64,000 nucleotides of DNA from Schistocerca nitens. Taxonomy: Eukaryota > Arthropoda > Insecta > Orthoptera > Acrididae. The notes beneath the pieces were generated by a model. That model ran no database searches and had not been told where the DNA came from. It saw nothing but the letters and a program-made list of their open reading frames with translations. The DNA is taken from the NCBI RefSeq assembly GCF_023898315.1, contig NC_064616.1, forward strand, positions 646,160,974-646,224,973. Reading direction: 5' to 3'. A program made the translations under genes and the position numbers. Shown piece after piece: positions 33,460 through 47,205 of the stretch. Each line of letters opens with the position of its first letter. Position 1 is the stretch's first letter.

Positions 33460-36400
33460 GTCCTTCCGACAGTTCCAGTCTTTCACTGTAAGCTGTGTTG
33501 GTTGCCAAACCGTGACGCGGAAATGAAAGTACTGACAACGTAGACGCGGAAACGTGACACAGGAAGAAGCCATGTGTAGGGCAACCAGAGGCATGGCAAC
33601 GTAGCATCTGGAGCGCGCAGCACGATGCGCTTCCTTGGCCTTTGTTCAAAGCGCCGCTGTGCGTGGGTGTCTGCGAACAACGCGTCCTAGAGACCCCAGT
33701 AGTCACACCAAGTTAGCTTTTTTTTGAACTAGCTCCTCACAGCGCTGTACACAAATTAGATACACGCCAGCCTAGTCCAGGCGCGCACGGTGTGTTCTTG
33801 ACACTAATTCTAAACTGGCAACGGTATTTTGGGGGTCAAATACTATTACTGCCCGGGCACGTCCGGGATAGACTACCTAAAAAAGTAGACAGAATTCAAC
33901 TTTCGTTCAGATAAACCCGCACCGAATTTTTGCCCGTTGACTGAACAATCCAAGGTAAGTCAACGACCTGCAACGAATGAACTAAAGGTTCTGCAAATCT
34001 CTGCAATTATTTTTATGCCTATGACATCAAACTTCAGTACAATTTTGGCGGAGATTTTGCTATGGAAGCTATTTATTTCGCGTATTACACTTCTCGTACC
34101 AGCGTATGCTTCGATCCATATCTCTCTTCTCGTATTTTACATTTTGTTTACTTAGCATAAAGTGGATTTCTGTCGTCCAATAATTGCCTTTCTACGTTCA
34201 TATTGTGGAGCTTCATCAAACAACTTCAGTTTAGGACAGTCTCTTCGTATGTTCATTACGTGTCAAATTTGGCAGCCTCAGATCAATTTAAGTAACATGA
34301 AAACAATTCTATTTGTTTATCTAGCCCTTCGTACACTGTTTATCGTTGTAACATCATGAACATCCAGCTCCCAGTCTACGAACATATCAAAGCTGTCAGA
34401 TTTGTGCTAGAAAATTTTTTTCCGAGAAACCTTGAAGAGTTCATTGACAAGAAGACATACGAAACTATTTCGCAGAAAATGCTGCTGGCCGCTCTTTGCT
34501 GGCATATTTAAATATTTTTTTGTAACAGTAAGTTGTAAACGTGAGCTAACCATAACACAAAAATATTTAGCTGAAATATATGATTTGTACAATAAATACC
34601 ACAGAAGGATCGTTGTATGTTCAGGCTGAACATTTTGTGTTGACATAATTGCCAATGAGGTTTACGCATAGAAATATGTTGCACAAATCATAAATAAACC
34701 AATGCAGCTATAGCTCACTATAGGAAGTAATCTCATAGACCACTTAAGATTTTTTCGAATATACTGCATGGTGGTTAAAATATAAAAACCACAAAAAATT
34801 ACATATATAAATATGACCTCTGAAGGGCAATTTCTTTACGTATCCAAAGACAGTCATTTGGTAACTACAACGCATATAAGCACAAAATCAAAACTAAGAA
34901 ATTTAATGACGGTTTTCGTACATTGGCGAAAACGAGAAGGCCAATCGCTAATAATTTACTGAAAGTGCGTCAGGTGCAAGGCACAATGCGGTAATCTAGC
35001 TTCTTAGCAACTGACCTGTAAACACCTCTAAGCTTCGCAGAAACCTAAATACATCTTCACATAAGAGCTACCTTATTGCGACAGACTTTTCTCATATTAT
35101 AGGTATATGCAGGTATTTCAGGTAGGAAAAGGTTATTTTAATGATACTTTTATTTCAACTTGCAAAATAGCTTTATTTAACAATCACACTAGAATTTTAC
35201 GTGTATTTCCTTCTTCTTTGGGTAGACCAGTGAACTTCAGCAGCCGGCTCCAGCTGTTGGGTGGACCTGTTTTCATTTCAGCTCTTCATCAGGCAATGCC
35301 AGTGCTTAGGCTAAATTCAGACAGTGCACCGCAATTCGAAAACCCGCAGAAGCCCTGTGAGCCCAAATTCTGCCATCTTCACCTGCAATGGTGCTTCGGC
35401 TTTATGGAGATCGCAGGAGGATAGGACGCAGCTATTTACATGCTACTTGTGGAGGGTGGTCTGGAATTAGAGAAAGAGGTAAGAGCTCCGCTGAAATTGC
35501 AGAGAAGAGTACTTCCTGTTGTATGGAGGAAGCCTACAGACTGCAACTTTGAATTGCGTGTATGTAACTGGAGTTTAGAGAAGGTTTGCAGAAGGAACAG
35601 CATCGTGCGTACTATCAGAGATACTGCTCACATGACGAGGTGATATGTTGAGAAAAGGCAGCTGATTTCTGTTCTGTCGACACCGACATCACAGAATGAG
35701 CACTTGTGCCCTCATTTGTGAACGATGCTGGGAAGACTGGTGGTATTAAGTGAGGGACTGACTTATTGCCAGGAATGATCAAGGAGGAAACGTAGCTAAA
35801 GTCAAGATGACCAGTGTGAAAAGGGGGGCGAAGCAAAGTATTGGCGATGAAGGGTCCGGGTAACTGGTCGCGCGAAGTACAGTCCTTCCATAGCTTCACT
35901 GTGCCCCGGCCCAATACCTGTAACACAAAAAGTCCTCAGATATTGCAATCAATCTGCTAAGCTAGTGTCGCTGAAACCACGAAAATCGAGGCAAGGAAAC
36001 TACAGAGAAAACTTGCCTCCTAGCAGTTGATATTGTGTCAACCAATATAAGGACGCGCGCTGGAAAAGTCGCTGGTGCATCAGTTACCAAAAAAGCCTAG
36101 CAAACCCATTCTCAGCCACTCTGCCTCATCGTACTTCGATTACTGATTTATAAAGAATTACTGCGTCTTTTCTCCTATTCCCTCTTCTCCGCCTCAATAA
36201 TACACTTACTTTGTGAATAACAGACATTTCAATCGAATCCAACCTTTCACATAAAAGACGTGTATCATTGTTTACCAAACAATGCGGACGATGCGCTCGC
36301 TGCTAAAACCGACGCATCGGGTCTTTGTTATCGGGCGTTGACCTCGGGTCACGGACGGCGGAAGCAAGGCTAAGCGAGCCGGACACTTAAGGTTAAAACG

Positions 36401-39400
36401 CAGGGCACCTTACAAGCAGGGTCAACTTGAGTCTGTTCCTTATAAGTGATGTACGTTACCAGAAGAAAAAAAAAAAATCACTAAACGTTTTCTTCCAAGC
36501 GAGTGGCTGATGTTATCCTACAGTCGCTTATCGGAAGTTGCCTAACGAGTGCACAGGACAGAAACTTATCTCGCAGCCCCGTTGATTGGCCTACATTGTC
36601 TTTTGAGAAGCTGATAAGGTTATCATGCGAACATGGCTATTTCCAGTTGGTCCAATTGCCTTTCTTAGTTAGCATGTAACTTACAGACCTCTGCATGTTT
36701 TTGTTGTAGCTGGTAGGTTGTCCTACTTCTCTGCCACAGATCTTCCTGTGCACACTAACCGTAATCTAACACCACCAGATTATTATTATTATTATTATTA
36801 TTATTGTGTCAAAGTCACACAGTTATTACACTTTAGAACTGAAATTACAACAACAGTTCAGTGACATTTGAGATTAAAAACCCACTAGCCATTTCTAAGC
36901 GCTAAAGAAATCAAATCTTAATGGCTCAGTGTAATTCAGACTTTACAAAATCCCAATTTGTGACGACCCGGAAGTGCTCAAATTCTATTTGGTCGCAGTA
37001 ACCTTATTATAATTAAATCAATACTTGAAATGACTGGACCGCGCATGCGAACCGTATTACACAACACGCCACTGTAAAGATATTTTGTTCTCGTCTAAAC
37101 TGAAGACATACTATACATTAAGTGTCAATCCTTATAGTATTTTCCCGTCCTACGCCGAGAAGTTGAGTGTACCATATGCACTGTTTGCTGTCTCTCAGCA
37201 AAGAGAATTTAACTATTTTCTATATTGCTTTTGCAGTTTTTTCATCTAACGGTACAAATTATTTCAGTTAAAGCTCTGGCCATAATAAATATTACTGTAT
37301 TTGATTGGGAGGGTGTAAGTAAATGTCCCAGCTTATGTACTGTTATACCGATATTTATTTAAAACTTAGTCAGTTTCACGGAAGTTAAATATTTTTTAAT
37401 GTGAAATTAGCTTTTCCAGTGAGGCAGCCGTGAAAATAAAATCTCACTGACCAACGACTACCATGTAATTACACTTCCTCTACAAGACCTGCCATTTCGG
37501 TACTTTCGCCGTGGTTGCCGAGAGAGCTGAGTTTATCGTCTGCAGGAAAAACAACAGTGACTTTTCCCATCCACATCAATGGGTACCAATGATACAATTT
37601 TATTTGAAGTGATCCTTTGAATACATAGCATTCAATACTCAAATCTCTAAACAGAAACCCAATAAATTGAACATTGAGTTATGGTTCTCAGAATACCTGC
37701 TTCACAATTTTCATACTATATTTGGAATAGTTATCACAAATCTTAATTCCATGGTGCATGGTATTTTTATCATACTATGAAGTCACCTACGAAAAATTCT
37801 ATTAATAAATTTGTCTGCCAAATCTGATATCATAAATCAAGAAAAGAAAGCACTGCATTGGAAGACTGCAATGCATGGTTCCTAGAGACAATACCAACAA
37901 TTCATGACGTGTATATGATTTGCTAATTATCTATGAATAAATATATCAACCATATAATGATACATGAGCAACCATGCAAAGCATGTCTCGAACCTGGGAA
38001 ACATATGTATGTGAAACATGTTTCAGCTATAACAAGCTAATATTCGCAGCCGCTATCATGCCACTCATGTGACAACAGCTGTTTATGAGCACAGAGCCGT
38101 GAAGGTATAACTCACTTCACTCTTCGTCCAGATTTTCCAAAGAGGTAATTACTGTAAACCCATTTTTTTTCTTTCAATGGCAATAACTGCAGTTGTACGT
38201 CCAACGTAGCTAATTCCAGTATACATTTCGTTCACAGACTGCGGCGTAATCGCTCAAGAAAACTTTATAACTTTGCAGTCCTTAATTCTCGTTTGCACGA
38301 CATTTTTAGTCAAACCATATCAGTGGAAAAAATATCTGGGGTTTGAGTCCGGCACAAATACCATGTAACAGGCTGAACATAAAAATTTTGATTTATTCAA
38401 TATTTTAGATTTGTTCCCATACAATAACAAACCGAAAATGTTGATTAATTATTAATCTTTCAGTTACAAAAACATGGGAAAATCTTATTAAGCATCGTAC
38501 ATACTTAAAAAATCGTAGATGCTATCTAAGTGGCAGAAATAATTCACTCTAATCTGATGTCGCGTGTGTTTGGTCCATTCGACCCTCAGTAACGATTTAT
38601 TTTCAATCTTTTATGCCAACATGACGACACGAAACATTGTAGTTCGCTGCAGCCAGATTATGCGTGTTGCCAGGCGGCAACACCATGCATTTACGAGTGG
38701 TTTCCTTGACATAATAGGCAAATTTACGGTTTGTTGACAAATAGCAACATCCAATAGAGGGATAAGACGGCACAAACAAATTTCAACCTTTAGGCAGTTT
38801 AATGTTAAGGCTTTAAAGGCACAAGAAAACCTATACACTCCAACCCGTCAGTCTTGATTGTTAATATCAAAATTTTAAAAAACTAATCGTGCAATATGTA
38901 ACATGTTAGCACCGTGTCGAACTAATCTACACTTATCAAAGACTATTTGCAGTGATATGGTCTGGTCGCAGTTCCAATTTACATTTTCAGAAGTGGATTG
39001 TGGTAAATTAAGTGGAACATAAGCAGCACAAAGAATTACTTTAGTGGTGTAGTCTTCCCACAGTTTTTTTTTTTTTTTATTTCTTGCGCTTTATGATTGG
39101 TAACAATTCTCCAGTGACTTCGATTTAAGACATAATTGCTACATGAAGGCTAGTCACCACTGATTCACAATACGATAAGGCAACTTTTCGTTTTCGTATA
39201 ATAAATGGTAAATATGAAAATAGTTAAACCAGCATAAAGGTTTTAATAGTATGAACAAAGAACTGCAATCATGTATCTGCTTGTATGTCTTCAAAACGTT
39301 TATTCAGGCCGTGATTTCGATTTAACCCACAGCCACAACGGATCCAACTCCAAAATTTTCAAGCTGCCAATTTCCATACAGTAATTTTCGAAAGTTAACG

Positions 39401-42400
39401 CAGCCGATAATGGTTGTACGGTTACGGACAAGAAATGGCCGGAAGCGAAGCATTGTCCCAGCGATCAATACGTAACATTGCGAGCCCAGGCTCCACAGCT
39501 ATTTATACACACGCGAAGTTGGTGCCAAAAGTGTTGCGTAGTTCCAACTATATGCAAACACGCTAATGTCCTTCGGGCAGGGCAGCACGTGCTAGCTTCG
39601 TGAAGTATATTTGCGAGTGCCCGTGAAAACAAAAATTCTAACTTACCCGCCGAAGCAGACGAACTCTGCTAAGGACATACGTAGCAGTATCTACCTATTA
39701 TTTGCAATTACTTACAGTCAAGGATCTACTAAACAGTGGCACTTTTATAGGAATGTTTGAAAAGTACGCGCTGTGCTTTTCCCGAACCTAGGTACAGTTT
39801 ACACTAATAGAAAGCAGGAGCTAAAAATGTCAGTACTTCCATAAAATTACAGTATTCCACAGACATTAATGAGGATAGTTTTTATTTATTATATAAAATG
39901 TTTCCGTACCACACGCAGTTTTTAAATGTTTTATTTAAAAACATCTCAAGCTGTCACTTCTCAAAACACAGACGCGACTACTATTTCAGTGGCAAATTAT
40001 ATGTTGGTTTATCAATAGCAGCATAAACAATTAACGAGAATCATGCCTACCATAAGAAGAAACGAATTACACGGACCTGAAAGAAATTCAGGTAATGTAG
40101 CTAATATACTAAGTAAATCTTAATCGCAGAACTTACCAATCACGAAAACAGGGCGTTTACATTTTTTCTGCAAGTGAAGAAGCCACTGCGAAACGTCGTG
40201 TCAGCTGTTTGTTCCTTCTAACCTGGGTGTACGCAGAGAGGGCGAATGAACACTAACCTCTCAATGCGCAAGATCTATAAAAATCCCTAAGTTGGCTGTT
40301 GCCACAGCTGGAAAGACAGCAGGATTGTGGACGCACACCTAAACTCCATCTTTCGAAATCGGTCTGACAACGGTGGCAAGTTGTATGACGACGTACGTGG
40401 CAACACAAAGAACTAGCCTGCACACACACACAGCTGATTCCCGCAAGGCCGCTGGGCTAGGCTCGTCCCCAGCAATACACTCGATCAATGCTCAACAGCT
40501 GACTATGCTACACATTCAAAAATCAGCTGTTATGATGTATGAATTTTGTAGGATACCACATGTAGTAAATTTGTATCACCATACGTTTAACACTACAAGC
40601 CACACACAAGTTTCGTCGTCGTTTATACAAAAAATTATTATACCGCAACCAAACAACAACACAAGAAGGGCTAAACATGCACACAGAAGGAAAAACATCT
40701 TCGTGAACTGCATGTAACAGTTAAAATGAACCTAACTTGGGCATTTTGCGTGAAGTACAATTCAAAACAAAGAATTATTATGTTTTTGCATGTGACAAAC
40801 AAAGATATTTCACAGCTTTCGTACTTACCAAACATGGGTGTCGTCCACTGCCCTGTGGTAGAACGCTTGCGAGAGTTTCGGATGGAATAATATAATACTC
40901 TACTATAGAGTCAGTAGTTGAAACCCGCCAGGTCACACGTCCATACCTACAGCTGCTGTGCACGACGTATTCTACACAAACGCAGCTGGATTTCTGTTGC
41001 CAGGCGAAAGCTGGCTGCGCAGTGTGGGAAACATAACAAACGTTAAGACAGTTTAGCCCACTTTGCTTCAGGCGTTGCGAGTTTCTATAAGTGAAGGTTT
41101 CTTTGTTATAAACATTTAAAATGTTTTAGTGTTTCTTTCTTCAAGGTGAGGTACAACAACAGAAATAATCGTCCGTTCACAAAGTACATGGTTAAGTTGG
41201 TAAGACTACAGCAGTGTTACTGCTAGGGACGAGACCACTTATCAGCTGTTTCCAAAAGTGACAGCAGCATGCGTGATTGGCTAGCCTACACGATGTGGGA
41301 GGGCGGGATGCTGTGGACTAGAGAGAGGGAAAACGAGGGGAAATGCACGCCCCGGAATAATCAACATTCAGCTTGACAGATGTGGCGTTGTGTCAGCTGA
41401 TCATTAATTTTTCTTCGACGAAGTTAATAAGCGCTATGTCAAGGTAGCTGAAAATAAAGGGAAGATGGCCTTATGACTCACGAATGCACGTCATAGTCTT
41501 AAAAACCAGCTTCTTGTGATAGGGGGTGCTTTTATTCCCTTTGTCGTGCCACACTGTTGCCAAGCGTAGCGAGAATTCAAGCTTCGGACGCCTGTGTGGA
41601 AGAATAACATTGTTGACTACAGCGAAATTCATTGCTCCCACCATAGGCCGAATTTTTTCTGCAAAATGTACCTATCTACACACAGAACATAGAGAGATCT
41701 TATTTACTTATACAAGACTGGAATTTCACCTGGTAAATTCGCTGTGTGGATTTTATATAATTCTTTAAAGACAAGTTACACCAAGAATTACTACAAATCA
41801 GCTGTTTATTGTCGCTCAAAGCTCTAGACAGAAAGTAATTTAAAATTGCATGGGAATAGCTCTCCCGCTGTAACTGAACTAATAACGCAAAAAAATAAAA
41901 AAAAATTAAAAGTAAATCATGTGAACGGAAAAGCAATTACGAATGTATTAGATTTAAACGAATTGCACTTTTGTTGCTATTTCATTCAAATCACAAGAGA
42001 AACTCCTGGGCAATGGTCATACGAGACAGCTTTTGGTCGATAGACAACAGTCAAAAGCAACTGTCATACTGGCAGCTTTCATATAGATACAGTTTGTGCT
42101 GGATATTAAATAGTCATTGACTTTAGTTGTTTTAGTGGCATTTTCTGGCCACGACTTTTGATAAGATCATCTCTGGATTCACTGAGACAGTTGGCGCATT
42201 GGTTATGACAAATACGCTCTCATACTGGCTCCCAATCCCTTTCCAGCTATCACTGTATCACTATTATGGTCTAATGTGAGCTTGTTCTCGGTATCCACTG
42301 ACGTCACCGCCGACGGGGTGTTAAGCATCACTTTTCCTCTGAGGTTTTCTCGGCGCGGCTGATTAAAAGTGTGATTCCACGTGTTCTGTCGAGTTGTTGT

Positions 42401-43984
42401 TTACATTTTCTGCAGAATAGCTCGACGACCAACCCATCCGTTTCTTTTTTTCATGTGCTGCGAGTTTTGCTGTTATGTCGACTCAATGGGGAAGAGATGT
42501 TCCACAATTAATCTTCCTTTTTCTTTTTTACAGAAGACTGCACGGATGCTTGGCATTACTCGTGTCCTATGCAGGAGCGTACCAATGGTCTGAAATACGG
42601 AAGGGGAATGACGATTGAAGGAGGGTGGGAGGGGGTCAGCTTATGTTACTTTCGCAGTGTACGACGAAATAGTTTTGAGACTTTTATATTTACATTATTT
42701 GCGTCAAGTTCCAGAGGAACAAATTGAAGAGCAAGTTTACATGATCATGGAAAGAGTCAGTACATGAAATTATAACAGAAGAATAATAACAGATAAAATG
42801 AAACGTATATGAATCCTATGCAGACGACAAGCCATACGTTTAAGTAAACACAATCAACAACAAAACACAGGAATTAGTTTAATTTTTAAAATTTTCCAGG
42901 AATTCCTCATCGGAATAGATGGGGTGAGTCCTGAGCAAATTATTCATCTCAGACTTGAAAGTCCGAAGATTACAGCAAAGATTTTTGAATTCTTGTGGCA
43001 GCAAAGTAATGCTGCAGCAAAATAATGCACGCCTTTCTGCACAAGAATCAGGGAGGCGCGTTCCATATGCAGACTGGATTTCTGCCTAGCATTAACTGAG
43101 TGAAAGCTGCTAATTCTTGGGAATAAACTGATATTTTTAACAACAAATGACATTAAAGGAAATACGTACTGAGAGGCGAGTATCAGAATTTCCAGTCTAC
43201 TGAACAGGGGTGGGCGAGGTTCCCGAACCTACACAGCTCGATCTACCCGTTTCAAATCCAAAAATACCCTTTTTGAATCACAAGAGTTACTCAAAAAAAT
43301 AATGCCATACGTCATAAGCCAACGAAAATAAGCAATGTAAACTTTCCATCGTGTTAAACTATCACATTGTTCTAATGATAAATAAAGCGTGCGAGGTGCC
43401 GGGGCTAGCAGTGTATTTATCACTAAATTCTACTAGAATCCACATATGTAAATCATGCTCTAAGCCCCCCCTATTCTAACTCCAACTTTTGCTGTTGCAC
43501 AAGGATAAAAAAAAAATACGCGAACTGACTCTAATCAACCCTGCCAGTGGAGTAGAAGAGAGTTTGGCACCTGCAATAATTTAATTTGATAAATAAGTTA
43601 AATAAACAAAGGTTTCATTAGCATAGTGAGGAATGATAGGGTTGCTCTATCGATTAACAGAATGAAAGTTCTGTCCAAAATAACAATATGATTTATGAAG
43701 ACTAAACACAGAATAGTAAAAGAAACACAGGAAATATAATACATCAAATTGGCTCAAATTTGGAGATTCATACAAACACTATAAAGGTGAAGTTGTCCCT
43801 AAACTAGATCGTGAGGATTAAGACGAGGTGGTATGTGGAGCCAATTCCTTGTCACTCAAATCTCAAGAGAGTCACACAGCTAATCCAACAGTAATTGCTG
43901 CTACTCAAGACAGAACAAAGTTAGAAAAAGACGAACAGGCGCGCTCTGCTGAGCTCTGATTATCACCTAGGAAAATTCCTATCT
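33460..43984. other. 10.5 kb AT-rich stretch without recognised genes
   Basis: I looked on both strands and found only short frames (about 60-115 codons) with no family motif. Minor features are an (ATT)n microsatellite at 36779-36805 and a T run near 39066-39078. It could be intergenic or intronic. Confidence 0.35.
36779..36805. repeat. (ATT)n microsatellite, about 9 units
   Basis: Uninterrupted TTA/ATT run. Confidence 0.9.
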
Positions 43985-44640
43985 GCCGGTGCTGCGGACA
44001 TACATTACCAAAACTGTCTTCTTGACTGCCAGAACACGATCTGGCGTACCGCAGGCGAGGGCTGGTTGCTTCGACGTCCTCGACCGAAAGGCGACTGCCG
44101 ACTCCCCACAAGAGCACCCGTACAGGCCGAACACAGAACATTTCCGCCCCCACGACAGTGGCCGAGGTTAAACGTTCCAATCAGCAACTCGAAAACCGGC
44201 GGAAATTCCACTCCATTGCCGGAGCACTACCATTCCACCAATGGAGATTCTTGGCGCCAATTTCTGTGCTGATTTTGCTACGTCACGGCGCTATGCCCTG
44301 AGCAAACCAATCACCGTTACTATTTTGCAGAACGTGCGGGAATTTTCCCGCCACAACTGCCAGGGTACACAAGTCATTCCCACGCCTCGCTGGTAGCCCG
44401 CCAGAAAGTGTTTTCGCTAAGTTTCTCCGAAGTAACGGAACCTCTAGCCCAGCCGCTACTTCACACCCCAGCGGGAGTGTCTCTTGACAATGTCGGCATC
44501 TGCAAAGCATTCACTCGACTGCCTCACACACGTCGGCTTAACCCGCCTGTCACCGGACCACCCGGGTGACGAGAGACGCTGCGTGGGAAGTCCGCGTGTG
44601 AAGGAATAGCAGCCCTCCACCGCATGCAAATAGAGAGGAG
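43985..44640. other. GC-rich block of unknown nature
   Basis: A clear composition change against the AT-rich flanks, rich in CpG (for example ACGTCGGCTTAACCCGCC and GAAAACCGGCGGAAATTCC). Overlapping short frames on both strands reflect the composition. It could be a promoter/CpG-rich region or a segment of an unnamed repeat; no motif settles this. Confidence 0.3.
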
Positions 44641-45337
44641 AGTCGTAAGATAGAAATATGAGAGGGGGCTCATGCCACCTCTCAAGCGCATTTAGTTTTT
44701 CAACAAGAACCTGAGCATGGGGTTTTCATGCCAGCTTACTATCTATCTGGTCTCTTGGGAATTTAAACTGTTCAGTCTCACTAATCATACGCCCATTCTG
44801 TGTAATCAAAATGCTCGTTTTTGTTGAATTGTGTGTCAGAAACTGTACAAATTGAGTCTAACTGTGAGTTAGCATCAATTTATTTTCTACATGCGATGAC
44901 AGTTTCTTCAAACTGATACCGGAGTGGTGTGACTGTCTATTTGGTCTGCGAGTTCGGTGGGCGAAGATATATTTTCTTGGAGGGATTGGTGGGACGCGCA
45001 GGAGAGGGGGCGGGAGCTGCGGTGTATATGCGCTACCCTGACCCTCGCTTGGTACTCAAATGTTGGTGTGACTACAGCTAAATTCAGTGAGCCACCATAC
45101 GATGAAGCAATCACCACAACACTTTTTCAGCTTCTCCTGTTTTCTTAATTTGCATCTTTGCTCTTTGTTACCCTTCAAAATGCGTGACAGACATAAATTT
45201 TTGAGCTACATCTTAGATTACTTTCCACTCCATTCAGCGACGGTGCGTGGGAAGACCGATTGTTTGTGTGGCTTAATGTGTGCTGTTAATTATGCCTTTT
45301 CAGTTTCCATGGCAGCGAGTTGAGACTGGGGAAAATA

Positions 45338-46759
45338 CACTCCTGGAAATTGAAATAAGAACACCGTGAATTCATTGTCCCAGGAAGGGGAAACTTTATT
45401 GACACATTCCTGGGGTCAGATACATCACATGATCACACTGACAGAACCACAGGCACATAGACACAGGCAACAGAGCATGCACAATGTCGGCACTAGTACA
45501 GTGTATATCCACCTTTCGCAGCAATGCAGGCTGCTATTCTCCCATGGAGACGATCGTAGAGATGCTGGATGTAGTCCTGTGGAACGGCTTGCCATGCCAT
45601 TTCCACCTGGCGCCTCAGTTGGACCAGCGTTCGTGCTGGACGTGCAGACCGCGTGAGACGACGCTTCATCCAGTCCCAAACATGCTCAATGGGGGACAGA
45701 TCCGGAGATCTTGCTAGCCAGGGTAGTTGACTTACACCTTCTAGAGCACGTTGGGTGGCACGGGATACATGCGGACGTGCATTGTCCTGTTGGAACAGCA
45801 AGTTCCCTTGCCGGTCTAGGAATGGTAGAACGATGGGTTCGATGACGGTTTGGATGTACCGTGCACTATTCAGTGTCCCCTCGACGATCACCAGTGGTGT
45901 ACGGCCAGTGTAGGAGATCGCTCCCCACACCATGATGCCGGGTGTTGGCCCTGTGTGCCTCGGTCGTATGCAGTCCTGATTGTGGCGCTCACCTGCACGG
46001 CGCCAAACACGCATACGACCATCATTGGCACCAAGGCAGAAGCGACTCTCATCGCTGAAGACGACACGTCTCCATTCGTCCCTCCATTCACGCCTGTCGC
46101 GACACCATTGGAGGCGGGCTGCACGATGTTGGGGCGTGAGCGGAAGACGGCCTAACGGTGTGCGGGACCGTAGCCCAGCTTCATGGAGACGGTTGCGAAT
46201 GGTCCTCGCCGATACCCCAGGAGCAACAGTGTCCCTAATTTGCTGGGAAGTGGCGGTGCGGTCCCCTACGGCACTGCGTAGGATCCTACGGTCTTGGCGT
46301 GCATCCGTGCGTCGCTGCGGTCCGGTCCCAGGTCGACGGGCACGTGCACCTTCCGCCGACCACTGGCGACAACATCGATGTACTGTGGAGACCTCACGCC
46401 CCACGTGTTGAGCAATTCGGCGGTACGTCCACCCGGCCTCCCGCATGCCCACTATACGCCCTCGCTCAAAGTCCGTCAACTGCACATACGGTTCACGTCC
46501 ACGCTGTCGCGGCATGCTACCAGTGTTAAAGACTGCGATGGAGCTCCGTATGCCACGGCAAACTGGCTGACACTGACGGCGGCGGTGCACAAATGCTGCG
46601 CAGCTAGCGCCATTCGACGGCCAACACCGCGGTTCCTGGTGTGTCCGCTGTGCCGTGCGTGTGATCATTGCTTGTACAGCCCTCTCGCAGTGTCCGGAGC
46701 AAGTATGGTGGGTCTGACACACCGGTGTCAATGTGTTCTTTTTTCCATTTCCAGGAGTG
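45338..46759 (-). mobile_element. Tc1-like transposon, copy 1, with intact transposase frame
   Basis: Terminal inverted repeats of about 28 bp: CACTCCTGGAAATTGAAATA (left) and the reverse complement of CACTCCTGGAAATGGAAAAA (right), flanked by TA on both sides (45336-45337, 46760-46761). The length of 1,422 bp is exactly that of copy 2 at 52467-53888, and the two differ at only a handful of bases. The single gene is on the minus strand. Confidence 0.95.
45493..46515 (-). CDS. Tc1-like transposase, 340 aa, intact frame (copy 1)
   Basis: The reading frame is open from 46731, but I choose the Met at 46515 (MPRQRGREPYVQL) because it gives the usual Tc1 length and begins just before the DNA-binding part. 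Domains: two helix-turn-helix regions (about residues 5-115, including GWTYRRIAQHVGREVSTVHR); then the DDE nuclease with VVFSDESRF (Asp 155), IMVWGAISY, LFQQDNARPH (Asp 244) and SPDLSPIEHVWDW (Glu 277). I count 32 residues between the second Asp and Glu, two fewer than in classical Tc1 (34). The WPARSPDL motif reads WLARSPDL here (Leu 267). The protein cuts and pastes elements with matching terminal repeats in the nucleus. No stops or frameshifts; activity untested. Confidence 0.92.
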   Translation of the reverse strand: MPRQRGREPYVQLTDFERGRIVGMREAGWTYRRIAQHVGREVSTVHRCCRQWSAEGARARRPGTGPQRRTDARQDRRILRSAVGDRTATSQQIRDTVAPGVSARTIRNRLHEAGLRSRTPLGRLPLTPQHRAARLQWCRDRREWRDEWRRVVFSDESRFCLGANDGRMRVWRRAGERHNQDCIRPRHTGPTPGIMVWGAISYTGRTPLVIVEGTLNSARYIQTVIEPIVLPFLDRQGNLLFQQDNARPHVSRATQRALEGVSQLPWLARSPDLSPIEHVWDWMKRRLTRSARPARTLVQLRRQVEMAWQAVPQDYIQHLYDRLHGRIAACIAAKGGYTLY

Positions 46760-46761
46760 TA

Positions 46762-47190
46762 TATGGATCGCGTCCTGAGTTCTTGACATTTTGTAAGAAG
46801 TTTTTCGCGAGATCTGAATGCTTTCCGATAGTCCCAAATTAATTTTGACGAAGAAATGAAACAAAATTTTTGTTGGCGTATTAAAGGAAAACTACTCGAC
46901 GCCAGAGATGAGACGAAACATTAGTGTCAGTTACTTGCGTGTTGACATGAAATCATAATTGCAACCGTTATAGTACATCCTACAAACGGAAAACATGACT
47001 ACATGCTGACCATTTATATGATTTCTTAAGTCTTTTTTTACATGCATAAATGATTTATACACAACCATGCCTTTCTTACACACACACACAAGCATGCAAC
47101 CCCCCCCCCCCCCCCCGCCTCATATCATACTAGAAGGAGTTCTCAAGCAGATATTATTTCAGCTTATCTCTGAAGTTAATTTACTATCTA
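46762..47190. other. Spacer with C homopolymer
   Basis: No gene. 17 consecutive C at 47100-47116. Confidence 0.4.
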
Positions 47191-47205
47191 TTAAATTCTT
47201 GATAT

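Noticed and set aside
33340..33460. CRISPR-like direct repeats
   Set aside because: Only two adjacent copies without spacers; a simple 59-bp tandem duplication in a eukaryotic genome.
33948..33962. AAGGTAAGT as a 5' splice site
   Set aside because: A good consensus match, but the upstream frame is not coding and chance matches are expected in 64 kb.
40270..40320. TATAAAAA near 40276 as a promoter
   Set aside because: An isolated TATA-like match in AT-rich DNA, with no gene, initiator or supporting context.
45366..46842. Plus-strand frames of up to 182 codons, with equivalents at 52495-53902
   Set aside because: Antisense shadows of the GC-rich transposase gene, repeated identically in both copies.
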